Assembly (NCBI GenBank): GCA_045589955.1
Contig: JAZNQD010000014.1
Coordinates: forward strand, 1-42,756
Source: CAJGCS01 sp045589955
GTDB lineage: Bacteria; Bacillota_I; Bacilli_A; ML615J-28; CAG-313
Length of the DNA: 42,756 nucleotides
Reading direction: 5' to 3'
The notes below the pieces were generated by a model that saw only the letters and a list, made by a program, of their open reading frames with translations, made no database searches and was not told where the DNA came from. The position numbers and the translations under genes were made by a program. Below are positions 1 to 7,487 of the stretch, piece by piece. Position 1 is the first letter of the stretch. The number at the start of each line of letters is the position of its first letter.

Positions 1-29
1 AATTTTACAAAATATTTGCGTAATAATGC

Positions 30-78
30 CAGTTTAAGCGTTTTTAAACTGACAAGCCTTTTTGCGCTCTTTTTTTAT
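30..78 (+). terminator. Possible terminator of a gene upstream of the window
   Basis: A perfect 8-bp inverted repeat, CAGTTTAA at 30-37 and TTAAACTG at 44-51, has a 6-nt loop. A T-rich stretch follows, but only after a short spacer. It could end transcription from a gene outside the window. The spacer between stem and T-run makes this weak. Confidence 0.3.
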
Positions 79-185
79 TTATATACAAATGCATGAAATA
101 TTTTAACATATTTATTGACTTTTGTTTAATTAATTATATCAAAAATAATAATTTTATTCAACAATATGGAAATGATTTATTTCTA

Positions 186-214
186 TTGCAAAAATGTTCA
201 TTTTTTGATAAAAT
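186..214 (+). promoter_or_regulatory. Putative sigma-A promoter of the two-component operon
   Basis: TTGCAA at 186-191, a 17-bp spacer and TAAAAT at 209-214 preceded by TGa (extended -10). Transcription would start near 221, giving a very short leader with the ribosome site almost at the 5' end. An upstream TTGACT at 115-120 has no well-spaced -10. Confidence 0.4.
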
Positions 215-229
215 AAAAAAGGTGATAAT

Positions 230-1633
230 ATGAGTATTAAAAGAAGATTTATGCTTTATAATTTAATGATGCTTATCTTCCCTTTTGTGATAGCTATTAT
301 TGTTTATATTCTATCAACAAACTTCTTTGAAAATACCTTTTTCTTAAATACTGTTAATTATACAAAACAAATTGAAAATTCATCTGAAGTGATTGAATAT
401 GCTCATGGGTCTAAGAAACTTGAATTATCAAAGTTAAAAGACTTTGCCCTTGAAAAAGGATACCAAATCTATATTCTTAAAGATAAAGAGTTGGTTTATA
501 AAAATATCAGTGAAAGTGATTTAGACATTCTTAACCGTATTCATACAATTAATTATGATGTTGTTTATCACTTTGAAGGGAAAGTAACAATTGCATCGTT
601 ACTAAATTATCAAGATGGTACTTATGAAGCCTACTTTATTTCGAAAGATACAGTTACACCCGTAATGTCGATTAACCTCTTACAACTTTTACTTGTTATT
701 ATTTTGACGATTGTTTTTATTGCTTTTGCAACATCCAATTATGTTATTAGTGGATCAATGATTAAGTCATTTTCAAAACCACTTGCCAAACTTTCAAAAA
801 ATGCCAATAAAATCAGAGAAGGAGATTTATCTGAACCGGTTGGAAAGCCTGATATTAACGAATTTGAAGAACTCTACCAAACATTTGAGTTAATGCGTAA
901 GGAATTAAAAAACAATATTGACAAAAATGTTAAATATGAACAAAGCCGTCGAGAAATGCTTGCAGGTATTTCTCATGACTTAAAAACTCCCCTTACAGCC
1001 ATTCAAGGCTATTCTAAAGGATTAATTGATGGGGTTGCCAAAAACGAACAACAAGTTAAAAAATATATGGAAGTAATCTATCGTAAAAGTATTGAAATGG
1101 AAAAGTTATTAGATCAACTAACAATCTTCTCTAATCTAGAGAACAAAACATTTTCTTTTAAATATGAAGAAGTTAATCTTAATCAGTTTTTAGATACCTT
1201 TATTCATGAAACAAAAAAGGAATACTTAGATAAGAAGATTAAGTTCACTTATGAAAATGATTATGTTGATTTAATAGTTAATATTGATATTTTCCAAATG
1301 AAACGAGTATTAGATAATTTGATTTCAAATAGTATTAAATATAATAATAACGCCAATGTTTTGATTAACTTTAAGGTAATAAAAATAAATGAATTGAAAG
1401 TTCAAATTGAAGTTTCTGATAATGGTATTGGTGTTGAAAAGTCAGAACTAGAGCGAATCTTTGAAAACTTCTACCGAATTGATGAATCAAGAAGTACAAA
1501 AGTAGAAGGCAATGGACTTGGACTTGCAATATGTAAAAACATTATTGAAGCCCACAATGGAACAATTAGTGCCAAATCTGATAATGGACTAACAATTGTT
1601 ATAACATTACCAATAGGAGAAGAACATGAGTGA
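230..1633 (+). CDS. Membrane sensor histidine kinase
   Basis: A 467-residue sensor kinase that autophosphorylates on His and passes phosphate to the regulator encoded next. An N-terminal TM segment (about 10-32), an extracytoplasmic sensor region (about 33-148) and a second TM segment (about 149-172) are followed by a HAMP-like linker. The HisKA motif GISHDLKTPLT has the phospho-acceptor at H249. The ATPase domain shows an N box (DNLISNSIK, 362-370), G1 box DNGIG (397-401) and G2 box GNGLGL (427-432), so it looks catalytically complete. The start follows GGTGATAAT. It overlaps the regulator by 8 bp. The sensor region matches no ligand-binding family I recognise; the adjacent surface lipoprotein suggests an envelope signal, which is inference. 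Confidence 0.93.
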   Translation: MSIKRRFMLYNLMMLIFPFVIAIIVYILSTNFFENTFFLNTVNYTKQIENSSEVIEYAHGSKKLELSKLKDFALEKGYQIYILKDKELVYKNISESDLDILNRIHTINYDVVYHFEGKVTIASLLNYQDGTYEAYFISKDTVTPVMSINLLQLLLVIILTIVFIAFATSNYVISGSMIKSFSKPLAKLSKNANKIREGDLSEPVGKPDINEFEELYQTFELMRKELKNNIDKNVKYEQSRREMLAGISHDLKTPLTAIQGYSKGLIDGVAKNEQQVKKYMEVIYRKSIEMEKLLDQLTIFSNLENKTFSFKYEEVNLNQFLDTFIHETKKEYLDKKIKFTYENDYVDLIVNIDIFQMKRVLDNLISNSIKYNNNANVLINFKVIKINELKVQIEVSDNGIGVEKSELERIFENFYRIDESRSTKVEGNGLGLAICKNIIEAHNGTISAKSDNGLTIVITLPIGEEHE

Positions 1634-2327
1634 AATAAAGAAAAAGATTTTAATTGTTGAAGATGATATCGATATTGCTAATTTAGAAAAAGATTATTTA
1701 GAAATTAGTGATTATGAAGTGGTCATTCTAAATGATGGCGCTAATGTTGTTAATTTAGTAAAAGAAAATGCTTTTGCTTGTATTATTTTAGATTTAATGC
1801 TACCTAAAATATCCGGGTTTGAACTGTGTAAAGAAATCAGAAAGATTACACAAATACCACTTATAATTGTTAGTGCTAAAACCGAACCATCAGATGTTAT
1901 CCTAGGCCTTGGTCTTGGAAGTGATGATTATATCAAAAAACCATTTGATCCTCAAGAACTTGTTGCGAGGGTTAACGCATCTATTAGACGCTATGAGGCC
2001 GTTAAAGGCATAAAAGATAATACGGAAGAAATAATCGAAATTGATAATATAAAAATATATAAGAAAAATTACAAAGTATTTGTTAATAATGAAGAAGTTA
2101 AATTTGCTAATAAAGAATTTGAACTACTTTTATTTTTAGCATCAAACCCTAATATTGTTTTTTCGAAAGAAACACTAATTGAAAAAATATGGGGATTTAG
2201 TTTTATTGCAGATACTGCAACAGTTACAGTACATATAAATAGATTAAGGGAGAAAATTGAAGAAAATCCAAATAAACCAAAACTGATTGAAACAGTTTGG
2301 GGCGCTGGATATCGCTTCAATATGTAA
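1626..2327 (+). CDS. OmpR/PhoB-family response regulator
   Basis: A 233-residue DNA-binding regulator and partner of the overlapping kinase. The receiver domain (about 6-120) has the acidic pair D13/D14, phospho-acceptor D56 in IILDLMLP, S83 and K105 before the conserved Pro. A winged-helix effector domain (about 140-233) ends in the typical WGAGYRF signature. All receiver switch residues are present. Targets cannot be read from the sequence. The 11-bp dyad in front of the TasA-like operon at 4554-4589 is one candidate site, but it is a hyphenated inverted repeat, whereas OmpR-family proteins usually prefer direct repeats. Confidence 0.94.
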   Translation: MSEIKKKILIVEDDIDIANLEKDYLEISDYEVVILNDGANVVNLVKENAFACIILDLMLPKISGFELCKEIRKITQIPLIIVSAKTEPSDVILGLGLGSDDYIKKPFDPQELVARVNASIRRYEAVKGIKDNTEEIIEIDNIKIYKKNYKVFVNNEEVKFANKEFELLLFLASNPNIVFSKETLIEKIWGFSFIADTATVTVHINRLREKIEENPNKPKLIETVWGAGYRFNM

Positions 2328-2332
2328 AAATT

Positions 2333-3619
2333 ATGAAAAAAATATTTAATAAAATTTTAACATTTACATTAATTTTAATGGGTCTTTTCTTTTTAACATC
2401 ATGTAAAAAAGATACAACTGTTACCCTACATACATTTGGCGATGAATATTTTGTGGTAGAACATAAAATAGATTCTGAATACCAATTACCAGAAATCTCT
2501 AATCGTAAAGGTTTTATCTTTATTGGTTGGTATGATAACTTCGAATGTGCTGGTGAACCAGTTACTTCAGTAAAAGTATCAGAGAATACACACATCTATG
2601 CTAAATGGCAAAAAATTGACTCTTACAAAATTGTTTATGTCAATTTAGTAAGTGGTCAAGAAGAAGTATCACAAGAATTCCCATACTTTGCAGGTTATGG
2701 AAGTTCATACTTACAAGAAAAACCATTTACTTATCGTAGTCGCAAAATTGCCGGATACTCATTTAACCCGAATGGAGAAATTAATGTCACAGATGAAATA
2801 ACTGATAATCAAGTTTATCATTATGCGGATACAATGGGTATTGTTCGCTTATATGCTGTATGGGAAGGACCATATGAAATCGAATATCGTTCAACAAATG
2901 GTGTTTATTTAGATAAGTTTGCAATGCGTACTGCCTACTTCACTGATTTTTATTCATTTATTGTAGCACAAGAAGGTGGAAAAGAACACCTTGAAAAAAA
3001 CAATATCTTTAATGCATCTGACTTCGTTCGCCTAGCATCTGATTGGAGAGGTGCTGGAGGTAATGAACTTACTGGTATTGGTAATGTTGCAGGACAATAT
3101 TACTTAAGTATTCAAGTTGGTGGAACGCTTGAAGAACAACCTGACACTCACTTTATTGGTTATTGTTATCAAAACAATAAATGGGTTGAATTAATTAGAT
3201 TCTTAATGGTATTCTTTGCTTATTGGCGTACTGATGAAGGTTATACAGGTGGTCCATCTGACCCAAATAATACTGGTAATGACTTCTTTGCAAGCTCTTG
3301 GGCAGCCTTAGTTGACACAGGTAAAATGTTCTATTTTACTTCTGCAACCCTAACAGACAAATACCCATGGTTTACAAAAGAAAGATCTGAAAGAGTTCAT
3401 TATGCTTTAGACCATGTTCCAGGATGCTTAAACATGCAAACACTACCTCAAATGGTTGATAAAGTTGATATTATTCTTCCTACTCCTAAAGTAGAAGGAT
3501 ATCGTTTCTATGGTTGGTTTGATAATGATGAAGGAATTGGTAATGCTATAAAATCAATCAGTGCTGATAAAGTAACTGAAGAATTAGTAATTTATGCAGT
3601 ATGGGTAAAAGAAGAATAA
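2333..3619 (+). CDS. Surface lipoprotein with InlB B-type repeats at both ends
   Basis: About 428 residues. The ATG at 2333 is chosen because a lipoprotein signal peptide starts there: MKK, a hydrophobic core and lipobox LTSC. A longer TTG-initiated reading would place 12 unhelpful residues before it. The region after the signal and the last ~45 residues both show the Listeria-Bacteroides (Flg_new / InlB B) pattern of G-Y/F-x-F-x-G-W-Y/F ending in IYAKW or IYAVW. The middle (about 110-370) is unrecognised and rich in aromatic and Gly residues. No clear ribosome site precedes it, and it begins 5 nt after the regulator stop, so coupled translation is likely. It probably sits on the outer face of the membrane in an adhesive or scaffold role (inference). 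Confidence 0.8.
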   Translation: MKKIFNKILTFTLILMGLFFLTSCKKDTTVTLHTFGDEYFVVEHKIDSEYQLPEISNRKGFIFIGWYDNFECAGEPVTSVKVSENTHIYAKWQKIDSYKIVYVNLVSGQEEVSQEFPYFAGYGSSYLQEKPFTYRSRKIAGYSFNPNGEINVTDEITDNQVYHYADTMGIVRLYAVWEGPYEIEYRSTNGVYLDKFAMRTAYFTDFYSFIVAQEGGKEHLEKNNIFNASDFVRLASDWRGAGGNELTGIGNVAGQYYLSIQVGGTLEEQPDTHFIGYCYQNNKWVELIRFLMVFFAYWRTDEGYTGGPSDPNNTGNDFFASSWAALVDTGKMFYFTSATLTDKYPWFTKERSERVHYALDHVPGCLNMQTLPQMVDKVDIILPTPKVEGYRFYGWFDNDEGIGNAIKSISADKVTEELVIYAVWVKEE

Positions 3620-3620
3620 T

Positions 3621-4445
3621 ATGAGTTATTTTACTGTAACTAAAATTAATGATCATATTTATCAATTTAATGATAAAATGAGTGTTTTATCAACACTAGT
3701 AATAGGCGAAAATAAAGCCTTATTATTTGATACAACATATGGATTAGGTGACTTAAAACAAGCTGTTTTAGAGATTACAAATAAACCTTTAATTGTTGTA
3801 AATAGCCATGGTCATATGGATCATGCTTGTGGTAACTATCAATTTGATGAAGTCTTAATTGATAAAGAAGATGAAGAACTTTTAATCTATCATACTAGTT
3901 TAGAATATCGTAAGAAGAACCTACGAAATGCTATAGCAAGAGGTATATTACCTGATGATTTTGACGAAGAAAAATACCTAAACCAAAGAACTGGTAACTA
4001 TAAATTCTTAGAAGAACACCAAGTATTTGACCTAGGTAATCTTCATTTAGAAGTAATAAAAATACCAGGGCATACAATAGGGTCAATTGCTTTATATGTA
4101 AAAGAATTACGTATTATGCTTGTATCTGATGGTGCTTGCCCATATGTTTGGATGTTCTTAAAAGAATCTGCACCACTTAAAGATTACTTAAATTCAATCA
4201 ATAAATTACTTGAATATAACTTCGAATCCTTCCTTTTAGGACATGGTGCAGGACTAATGAACCGTAGTTTCATGTACCGTTTAAAGGCGATAACAGAAGA
4301 AGTTTTATCGGGAAAAGTAGATGATAAATTTGAACCATACCTTGCTCCTGGGTTTGAAATTGATGGTACAGTAAGCTATTGTGAAGGTAAACCTTACGAA
4401 GCTGGTAAGTGTGGAATCATCTTTAATAAATATCGAATCAATTAA
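3621..4445 (+). CDS. Metallo-beta-lactamase-fold hydrolase
   Basis: A 274-residue cytoplasmic protein with no signal peptide. The metal-binding motif is intact: H63-x-H65-x-D67-H68 in SHGHMDH, then H151 in PGHTIGS, D170 in SDGA and H208 in LGHG. This is the glyoxalase-II/lactonase-like layout with two metal sites. Substrate is unknown; family members hydrolyse thioesters, lactones or phosphodiesters. It starts 1 nt after the lipoprotein stop and is the last gene of the operon, followed by a strong terminator. Its link to the sensor kinase is not obvious. Confidence 0.88.
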   Translation: MSYFTVTKINDHIYQFNDKMSVLSTLVIGENKALLFDTTYGLGDLKQAVLEITNKPLIVVNSHGHMDHACGNYQFDEVLIDKEDEELLIYHTSLEYRKKNLRNAIARGILPDDFDEEKYLNQRTGNYKFLEEHQVFDLGNLHLEVIKIPGHTIGSIALYVKELRIMLVSDGACPYVWMFLKESAPLKDYLNSINKLLEYNFESFLLGHGAGLMNRSFMYRLKAITEEVLSGKVDDKFEPYLAPGFEIDGTVSYCEGKPYEAGKCGIIFNKYRIN

Positions 4446-4452
4446 AAAATGC

Positions 4453-4480
4453 AAGTGAGAGATAATTCTCTCACTTTTTT
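4453..4480 (+). terminator. Rho-independent terminator of the two-component operon
   Basis: AGTGAGAGA at 4454-4462 pairs with TCTCTCACT at 4467-4475; A4453 pairs with T4476. The loop is TAAT and a run of T follows. Confidence 0.9.
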
Positions 4481-4553
4481 CATTATAGGAAAAAATCATC
4501 AAACAAAATAAATAATTTTCGACATTTTATTTTAAAAATTTAACAATTTTTGG

Positions 4554-4589
4554 AAAATCAAGTTTTAAATATTAAAATAACTTGATTTT
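4554..4589 (+). promoter_or_regulatory. Operator-like dyad overlapping the -35 box
   Basis: A perfect 11-bp inverted repeat: AAAATCAAGTT at 4554-4564 and AACTTGATTTT at 4579-4589, with 14 bp between. The right arm covers the whole -35 hexamer (4582-4587). The 25-bp centre-to-centre spacing is roughly 2.5 helical turns. A dimeric repressor bound here would block RNA polymerase. The binding protein is unknown. Confidence 0.55.
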
Positions 4590-4610
4590 ACCTTTTAAAA
4601 ATGATATAAT
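4582..4610 (+). promoter_or_regulatory. Strong sigma-A promoter of the surface-assembly operon
   Basis: TTGATT at 4582-4587, a 17-bp spacer and TATAAT at 4605-4610 with an upstream TGa (extended -10). Predicted +1 is near 4617, giving a leader of about 73 nt to the ATG at 4690, with AAAAGGAG at 4674-4681. Confidence 0.85.
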
Positions 4611-4616
4611 TATACC

Positions 4617-4633
4617 AACTAACAATGTTAGTT
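4617..4633 (+). other. 5'-end hairpin of the operon mRNA
   Basis: AACTAAC (4617-4623) and GTTAGTT (4627-4633) form a perfect 7-bp stem with a 3-nt loop, starting at the predicted transcription start. Known 5'-terminal stem-loops of this kind protect mRNAs from 5' decay. It is too weak and lacks the T-run needed for a terminator. Confidence 0.5.
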
Positions 4634-4689
4634 TGTTGTCGAGAAATAAAGTATTTATTTTATTTATTTAAAGAAAAGGAGAAAAAATT

Positions 4690-5574
4690 ATGAAAAAGAA
4701 AACAATAACATTAGTTGTTTACATGCTTGTATGTATCTCACTAGTTAGTGTAGGTTTTGCAGCATGGATGATTACTGGCGGGGAACAAGAACAAGCACAA
4801 GGTAATATTACTGCAACAACTGTTACAGACTATTCAATTACAATTGATGACTTTAAATGGGATAAACTTGATCAAGAAACTAATGAAAGAAGTCTTGTAG
4901 CTGCAACTAAATTAGAAGCTGATGGTTCTATAATTTATAAGGGTGGCTCTATTTCTTTTGGTAGACCTTATCAAAACTACAATAATGATTGGTTCCAAGG
5001 CGATCCTGAAGATGAATTAGAAAAAACTTATGCAATTTTAACTTTTAAAGTATCAAGTGAATCTAAATTAAGTGAGGCTATAGCAAAATTAGATACATTT
5101 ACAATTGATATTTTAGAGAGTGCTGCAATTACAAGTGCGCAAACTGCTAAATTAATCGCAGATGAAAAAATTTATGTAAAATCAGCAGCTTCTGCAGACG
5201 ATTTATTTTCAGTAGAATATAATGAAAATGATGATTTATATACAGAGGATGATTTATATACAGCTGCTAAATTTAAAAGTTTATTAAACATTGAGGCAAA
5301 AGAAATTTATATTGGTGTTAAAATTGTATATAATTGGGGTTCAGAGTTTGGAGGAGTTAATCCTGTAACTTTCTATAATTCTTATGAACCAACTGATAGT
5401 TGTAATTCAGATGAAGGATTTAAAACATCAACATATGCAGGTAATGATACTGTTACGACTATGAAAGATCATGCTAAAAAAGCTATTAATGACCTATATA
5501 CATATTTATATGGAAATGATAAAACATCTGATGGTATTTTCAATATAAAGATTGTTGTTGATAAAACTAATTAA
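4690..5574 (+). CDS. TasA/CalY-like protein with SipW-type signal peptide (1)
   Basis: A 294-residue secreted protein. It begins with KKK, a hydrophobic segment (about 5-27) and the motif GFAAWMITGG, matching the SipW-dependent signal peptide class used by TasA and camelysin fibre proteins. The mature part is acidic, predicted beta-rich and lacks Cys-based anchors and sorting signals. Its C-terminal half shares the pattern WGxxF...NPxxFY...M...YxY...F.I.IV with the next gene, so the two are paralogues. It contains an 18-bp tandem duplication (5230-5265) giving two copies of DDLYT. As first gene of the operon behind a strong promoter it may be the major subunit (inference). Exact family assignment to TasA is by signal peptide and context, not by a full domain match. 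Confidence 0.78.
   Translation: MKKKTITLVVYMLVCISLVSVGFAAWMITGGEQEQAQGNITATTVTDYSITIDDFKWDKLDQETNERSLVAATKLEADGSIIYKGGSISFGRPYQNYNNDWFQGDPEDELEKTYAILTFKVSSESKLSEAIAKLDTFTIDILESAAITSAQTAKLIADEKIYVKSAASADDLFSVEYNENDDLYTEDDLYTAAKFKSLLNIEAKEIYIGVKIVYNWGSEFGGVNPVTFYNSYEPTDSCNSDEGFKTSTYAGNDTVTTMKDHAKKAINDLYTYLYGNDKTSDGIFNIKIVVDKTN
5230..5265 (+). repeat. 18-bp in-frame tandem duplication
   Basis: The 16-nt word GATGATTTATATACAG occurs at 5230-5245 and again at 5248-5263, an 18-bp period adding six codons. This looks like a recent slippage duplication inside the first TasA-like gene. Confidence 0.85.
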
Positions 5575-5598
5575 TTAGGTTAATATTGGTGATAATTT

Positions 5599-6378
5599 AT
5601 GGCTAAACAAAAATTAACTAGAAAATCTTATAAAAGAAATATAATCGTTTTCGGGTTAATGTTGTTTATGGGTATTGCTTTAGTTTCTACCGGTTTTGCA
5701 ACATGGGTATTATCTCAAGATACTAGTGTTGAGGCTGGTGGTAATGTTGAAGTTGGTATTGTTTCAGATAATGAATTAAAAATTACTGATTTAAAATACT
5801 ATACAAAATACGATGCAACTGATCCTGAAAATGAAAAAGGTGGAAATGTTGAGATTCAACCAAATGAATTAAGTTTCAACTTTGAACCTACTGAAGATGA
5901 TACAACTGGTAATGTTAAAAATGATGGAGAAAACTTTGAACAATTATCTTTATATATTGTTGGTAAAATTTCTCCAATGAACTTCATTGATGATTTCAAT
6001 GTTTCAATGACTTTTGATTTACCAGATCAAATTCAAGCTGCTGTTGATGCTAAATATATTCAACTTCCTGCATGTGCTGCACCTGGTGGTGTAAACATTA
6101 TGGAAGCTGGTGTAATTACAGATTCAGCTTCTATTAAAGAAGATGGTACATTCGTTATTGAAGTATCATTTGAATGGGGCGAATATTTCAACTATATGAA
6201 CCCTGGTAAATATTATGATGAAACTGAAGCCGGTAAGGCCGTAGAATATGCTGACATGAAAGCTGCACTTCAAAACTTACGTACATATGTTTATAATTCT
6301 TCATATGATTCTGAAGGTGTTGAACAAGGCGGTCAAGCTCCTAAATTCACAATTTTAATTACTGTAACTGCTAAATAG
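5599..6378 (+). CDS. TasA/CalY-like protein with SipW-type signal peptide (2)
   Basis: A 259-residue paralogue of the preceding protein. A basic N-terminus (KQKLTRKSYKR) leads into a hydrophobic segment (about 14-37) and the SipW-type motif GFATWVLSQD. The mature protein is acidic, rich in Asp/Glu/Gly and predicted mostly beta. The C-terminal pattern WGEYFNYMNP...YVY...F.ILITV aligns with the first protein. The ATG follows GGTGATAATTT, the ribosome-site style seen repeatedly in this genome. It lies 24 bp after the first subunit gene and 14 bp before the signal peptidase gene, so substrate and peptidase are co-expressed. It could be a minor or capping subunit (inference). Confidence 0.78.
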   Translation: MAKQKLTRKSYKRNIIVFGLMLFMGIALVSTGFATWVLSQDTSVEAGGNVEVGIVSDNELKITDLKYYTKYDATDPENEKGGNVEIQPNELSFNFEPTEDDTTGNVKNDGENFEQLSLYIVGKISPMNFIDDFNVSMTFDLPDQIQAAVDAKYIQLPACAAPGGVNIMEAGVITDSASIKEDGTFVIEVSFEWGEYFNYMNPGKYYDETEAGKAVEYADMKAALQNLRTYVYNSSYDSEGVEQGGQAPKFTILITVTAK

Positions 6379-6392
6379 TAGGGTAAATCTTT

Positions 6393-7487
6393 ATGACTCA
6401 GATTGAAGTTCTAGCTCTCGTTGTTACAGGAATTGGTGTAGCTAGCTTTGCAGCTATATTTACAATATTGTATATGTCATTTGCGAAAACCTCTATTTCA
6501 GAGATTAAATCGGGCAAACGAGATATAGACTTACTTGATGAAGTTATCTATGAACAACAAACAAAAGTAAAAAAGAGAAAAGAGATAACTGGTACTATAA
6601 AATCAGTTATCTTTTTTACTTTTCTAGGTGTTGTAACCCCATTGTTTATATTTTCTATTGTAAATAAGTTACAAGGTAATGTTACAATGTTAGGCGATCG
6701 TTCACTTATGATTGTTGCCAGTGGATCAATGAGCTATAAACATGAGTCAAATTTACATTTTCTACAAAAGTACGATAACCAGTTTCAACAATACGATGTT
6801 ATCGTATTAGAAAAGGTTGATAAATTTACCGACTTAAAAGTTGGGGATGTTATTGCCTTTAAAGTAGACGACAAGAAGATAGGAAATGTTATTCACAGAA
6901 TTAAATCTGTTGATTACGTTTCAAGAAGTTTTATTACTCAAGGTGACGCAGTTGATAGTCCCGATGGATACAATCCTAAGTTTGACCAAGTGGTTGGTCG
7001 CTATATAACAAAACGTATACCTCTTATTGGTATATTTGTAATATTCTTTCAATCTGGTCCAGGTATTGTAACAGTGCTTGCACTGCTATATTGCTTACTA
7101 ATGATTGATAGTATTACAAAGAAAATTGATAAAGCACAAAATAAACGTGTCGAAAAACTTGCAGTTGCACTTGACTTTACAAGTGAGAAAAATGCCAAAG
7201 GTTTCGATGCTAAATATTCTGAAACAATCTACTATAAAGGATTTGCATATCACTTTAATGAAGATGGTTTCATATCAAAAGAACAAATTGAAGAAGGACC
7301 TTATTTAGAAGTTCCTGATGATTCAATGATTAAAGTTGTTGAAGATGAACAAACTAAAGAAGTTATTTCTGAAACTGTTTACTCAACAAAAGATGAAGTA
7401 GAAACTACTTCAAATAACAAAAAAGAAGAAGTAGAAACTACTTCAGAAAATCAAACAGAAAAAGAGAAGGGAGAAGACAATGCTTAA
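6393..7487 (+). CDS. sipW: Signal peptidase I, SipW (ER) type, with C-terminal tail
   Basis: A 364-residue membrane peptidase that should process the two preceding substrates. TM segments lie at about 4-30, 68-92 and 207-235. The catalytic Ser is S112 in SGSMSYK. The partner is His, H168 in NVIHRI, not the Lys of bacterial type I peptidases; that marks the SipW/archaeal/ER branch. Acidic residues D185 and D188 lie in GDAVDSPDG. Typical SipW proteins are about 190 residues; this one has an extra N-terminal TM segment and a C-terminal tail of about 120 residues ending in an acidic Ser/Thr stretch with EVETTS twice. Its end overlaps the AAA+ gene by 8 bp. The tail may bind other members of the complex (inference). 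Confidence 0.9.
   Translation: MTQIEVLALVVTGIGVASFAAIFTILYMSFAKTSISEIKSGKRDIDLLDEVIYEQQTKVKKRKEITGTIKSVIFFTFLGVVTPLFIFSIVNKLQGNVTMLGDRSLMIVASGSMSYKHESNLHFLQKYDNQFQQYDVIVLEKVDKFTDLKVGDVIAFKVDDKKIGNVIHRIKSVDYVSRSFITQGDAVDSPDGYNPKFDQVVGRYITKRIPLIGIFVIFFQSGPGIVTVLALLYCLLMIDSITKKIDKAQNKRVEKLAVALDFTSEKNAKGFDAKYSETIYYKGFAYHFNEDGFISKEQIEEGPYLEVPDDSMIKVVEDEQTKEVISETVYSTKDEVETTSNNKKEEVETTSENQTEKEKGEDNA
7395..7445 (+). repeat. Twin direct repeats, each a perfect hairpin, at the sipW 3' end
   Basis: An 18-nt word occurs at 7395-7412 and 7428-7445, 33 bp apart (11 codons). The first 17 nt of each copy, GAAGTAG-AAA-CTACTTC, form a perfect 7-bp stem with a 3-nt loop. Two identical hairpins therefore lie 35-85 nt before the AAA+ start codon. 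They also encode the EVETTS repeats. Confidence 0.8.

Noticed and set aside
115..140. Promoter using TTGACT at 115
   Set aside because: No -10 box lies at 16-18 bp; the nearest TATAT is only 13-14 bp away.
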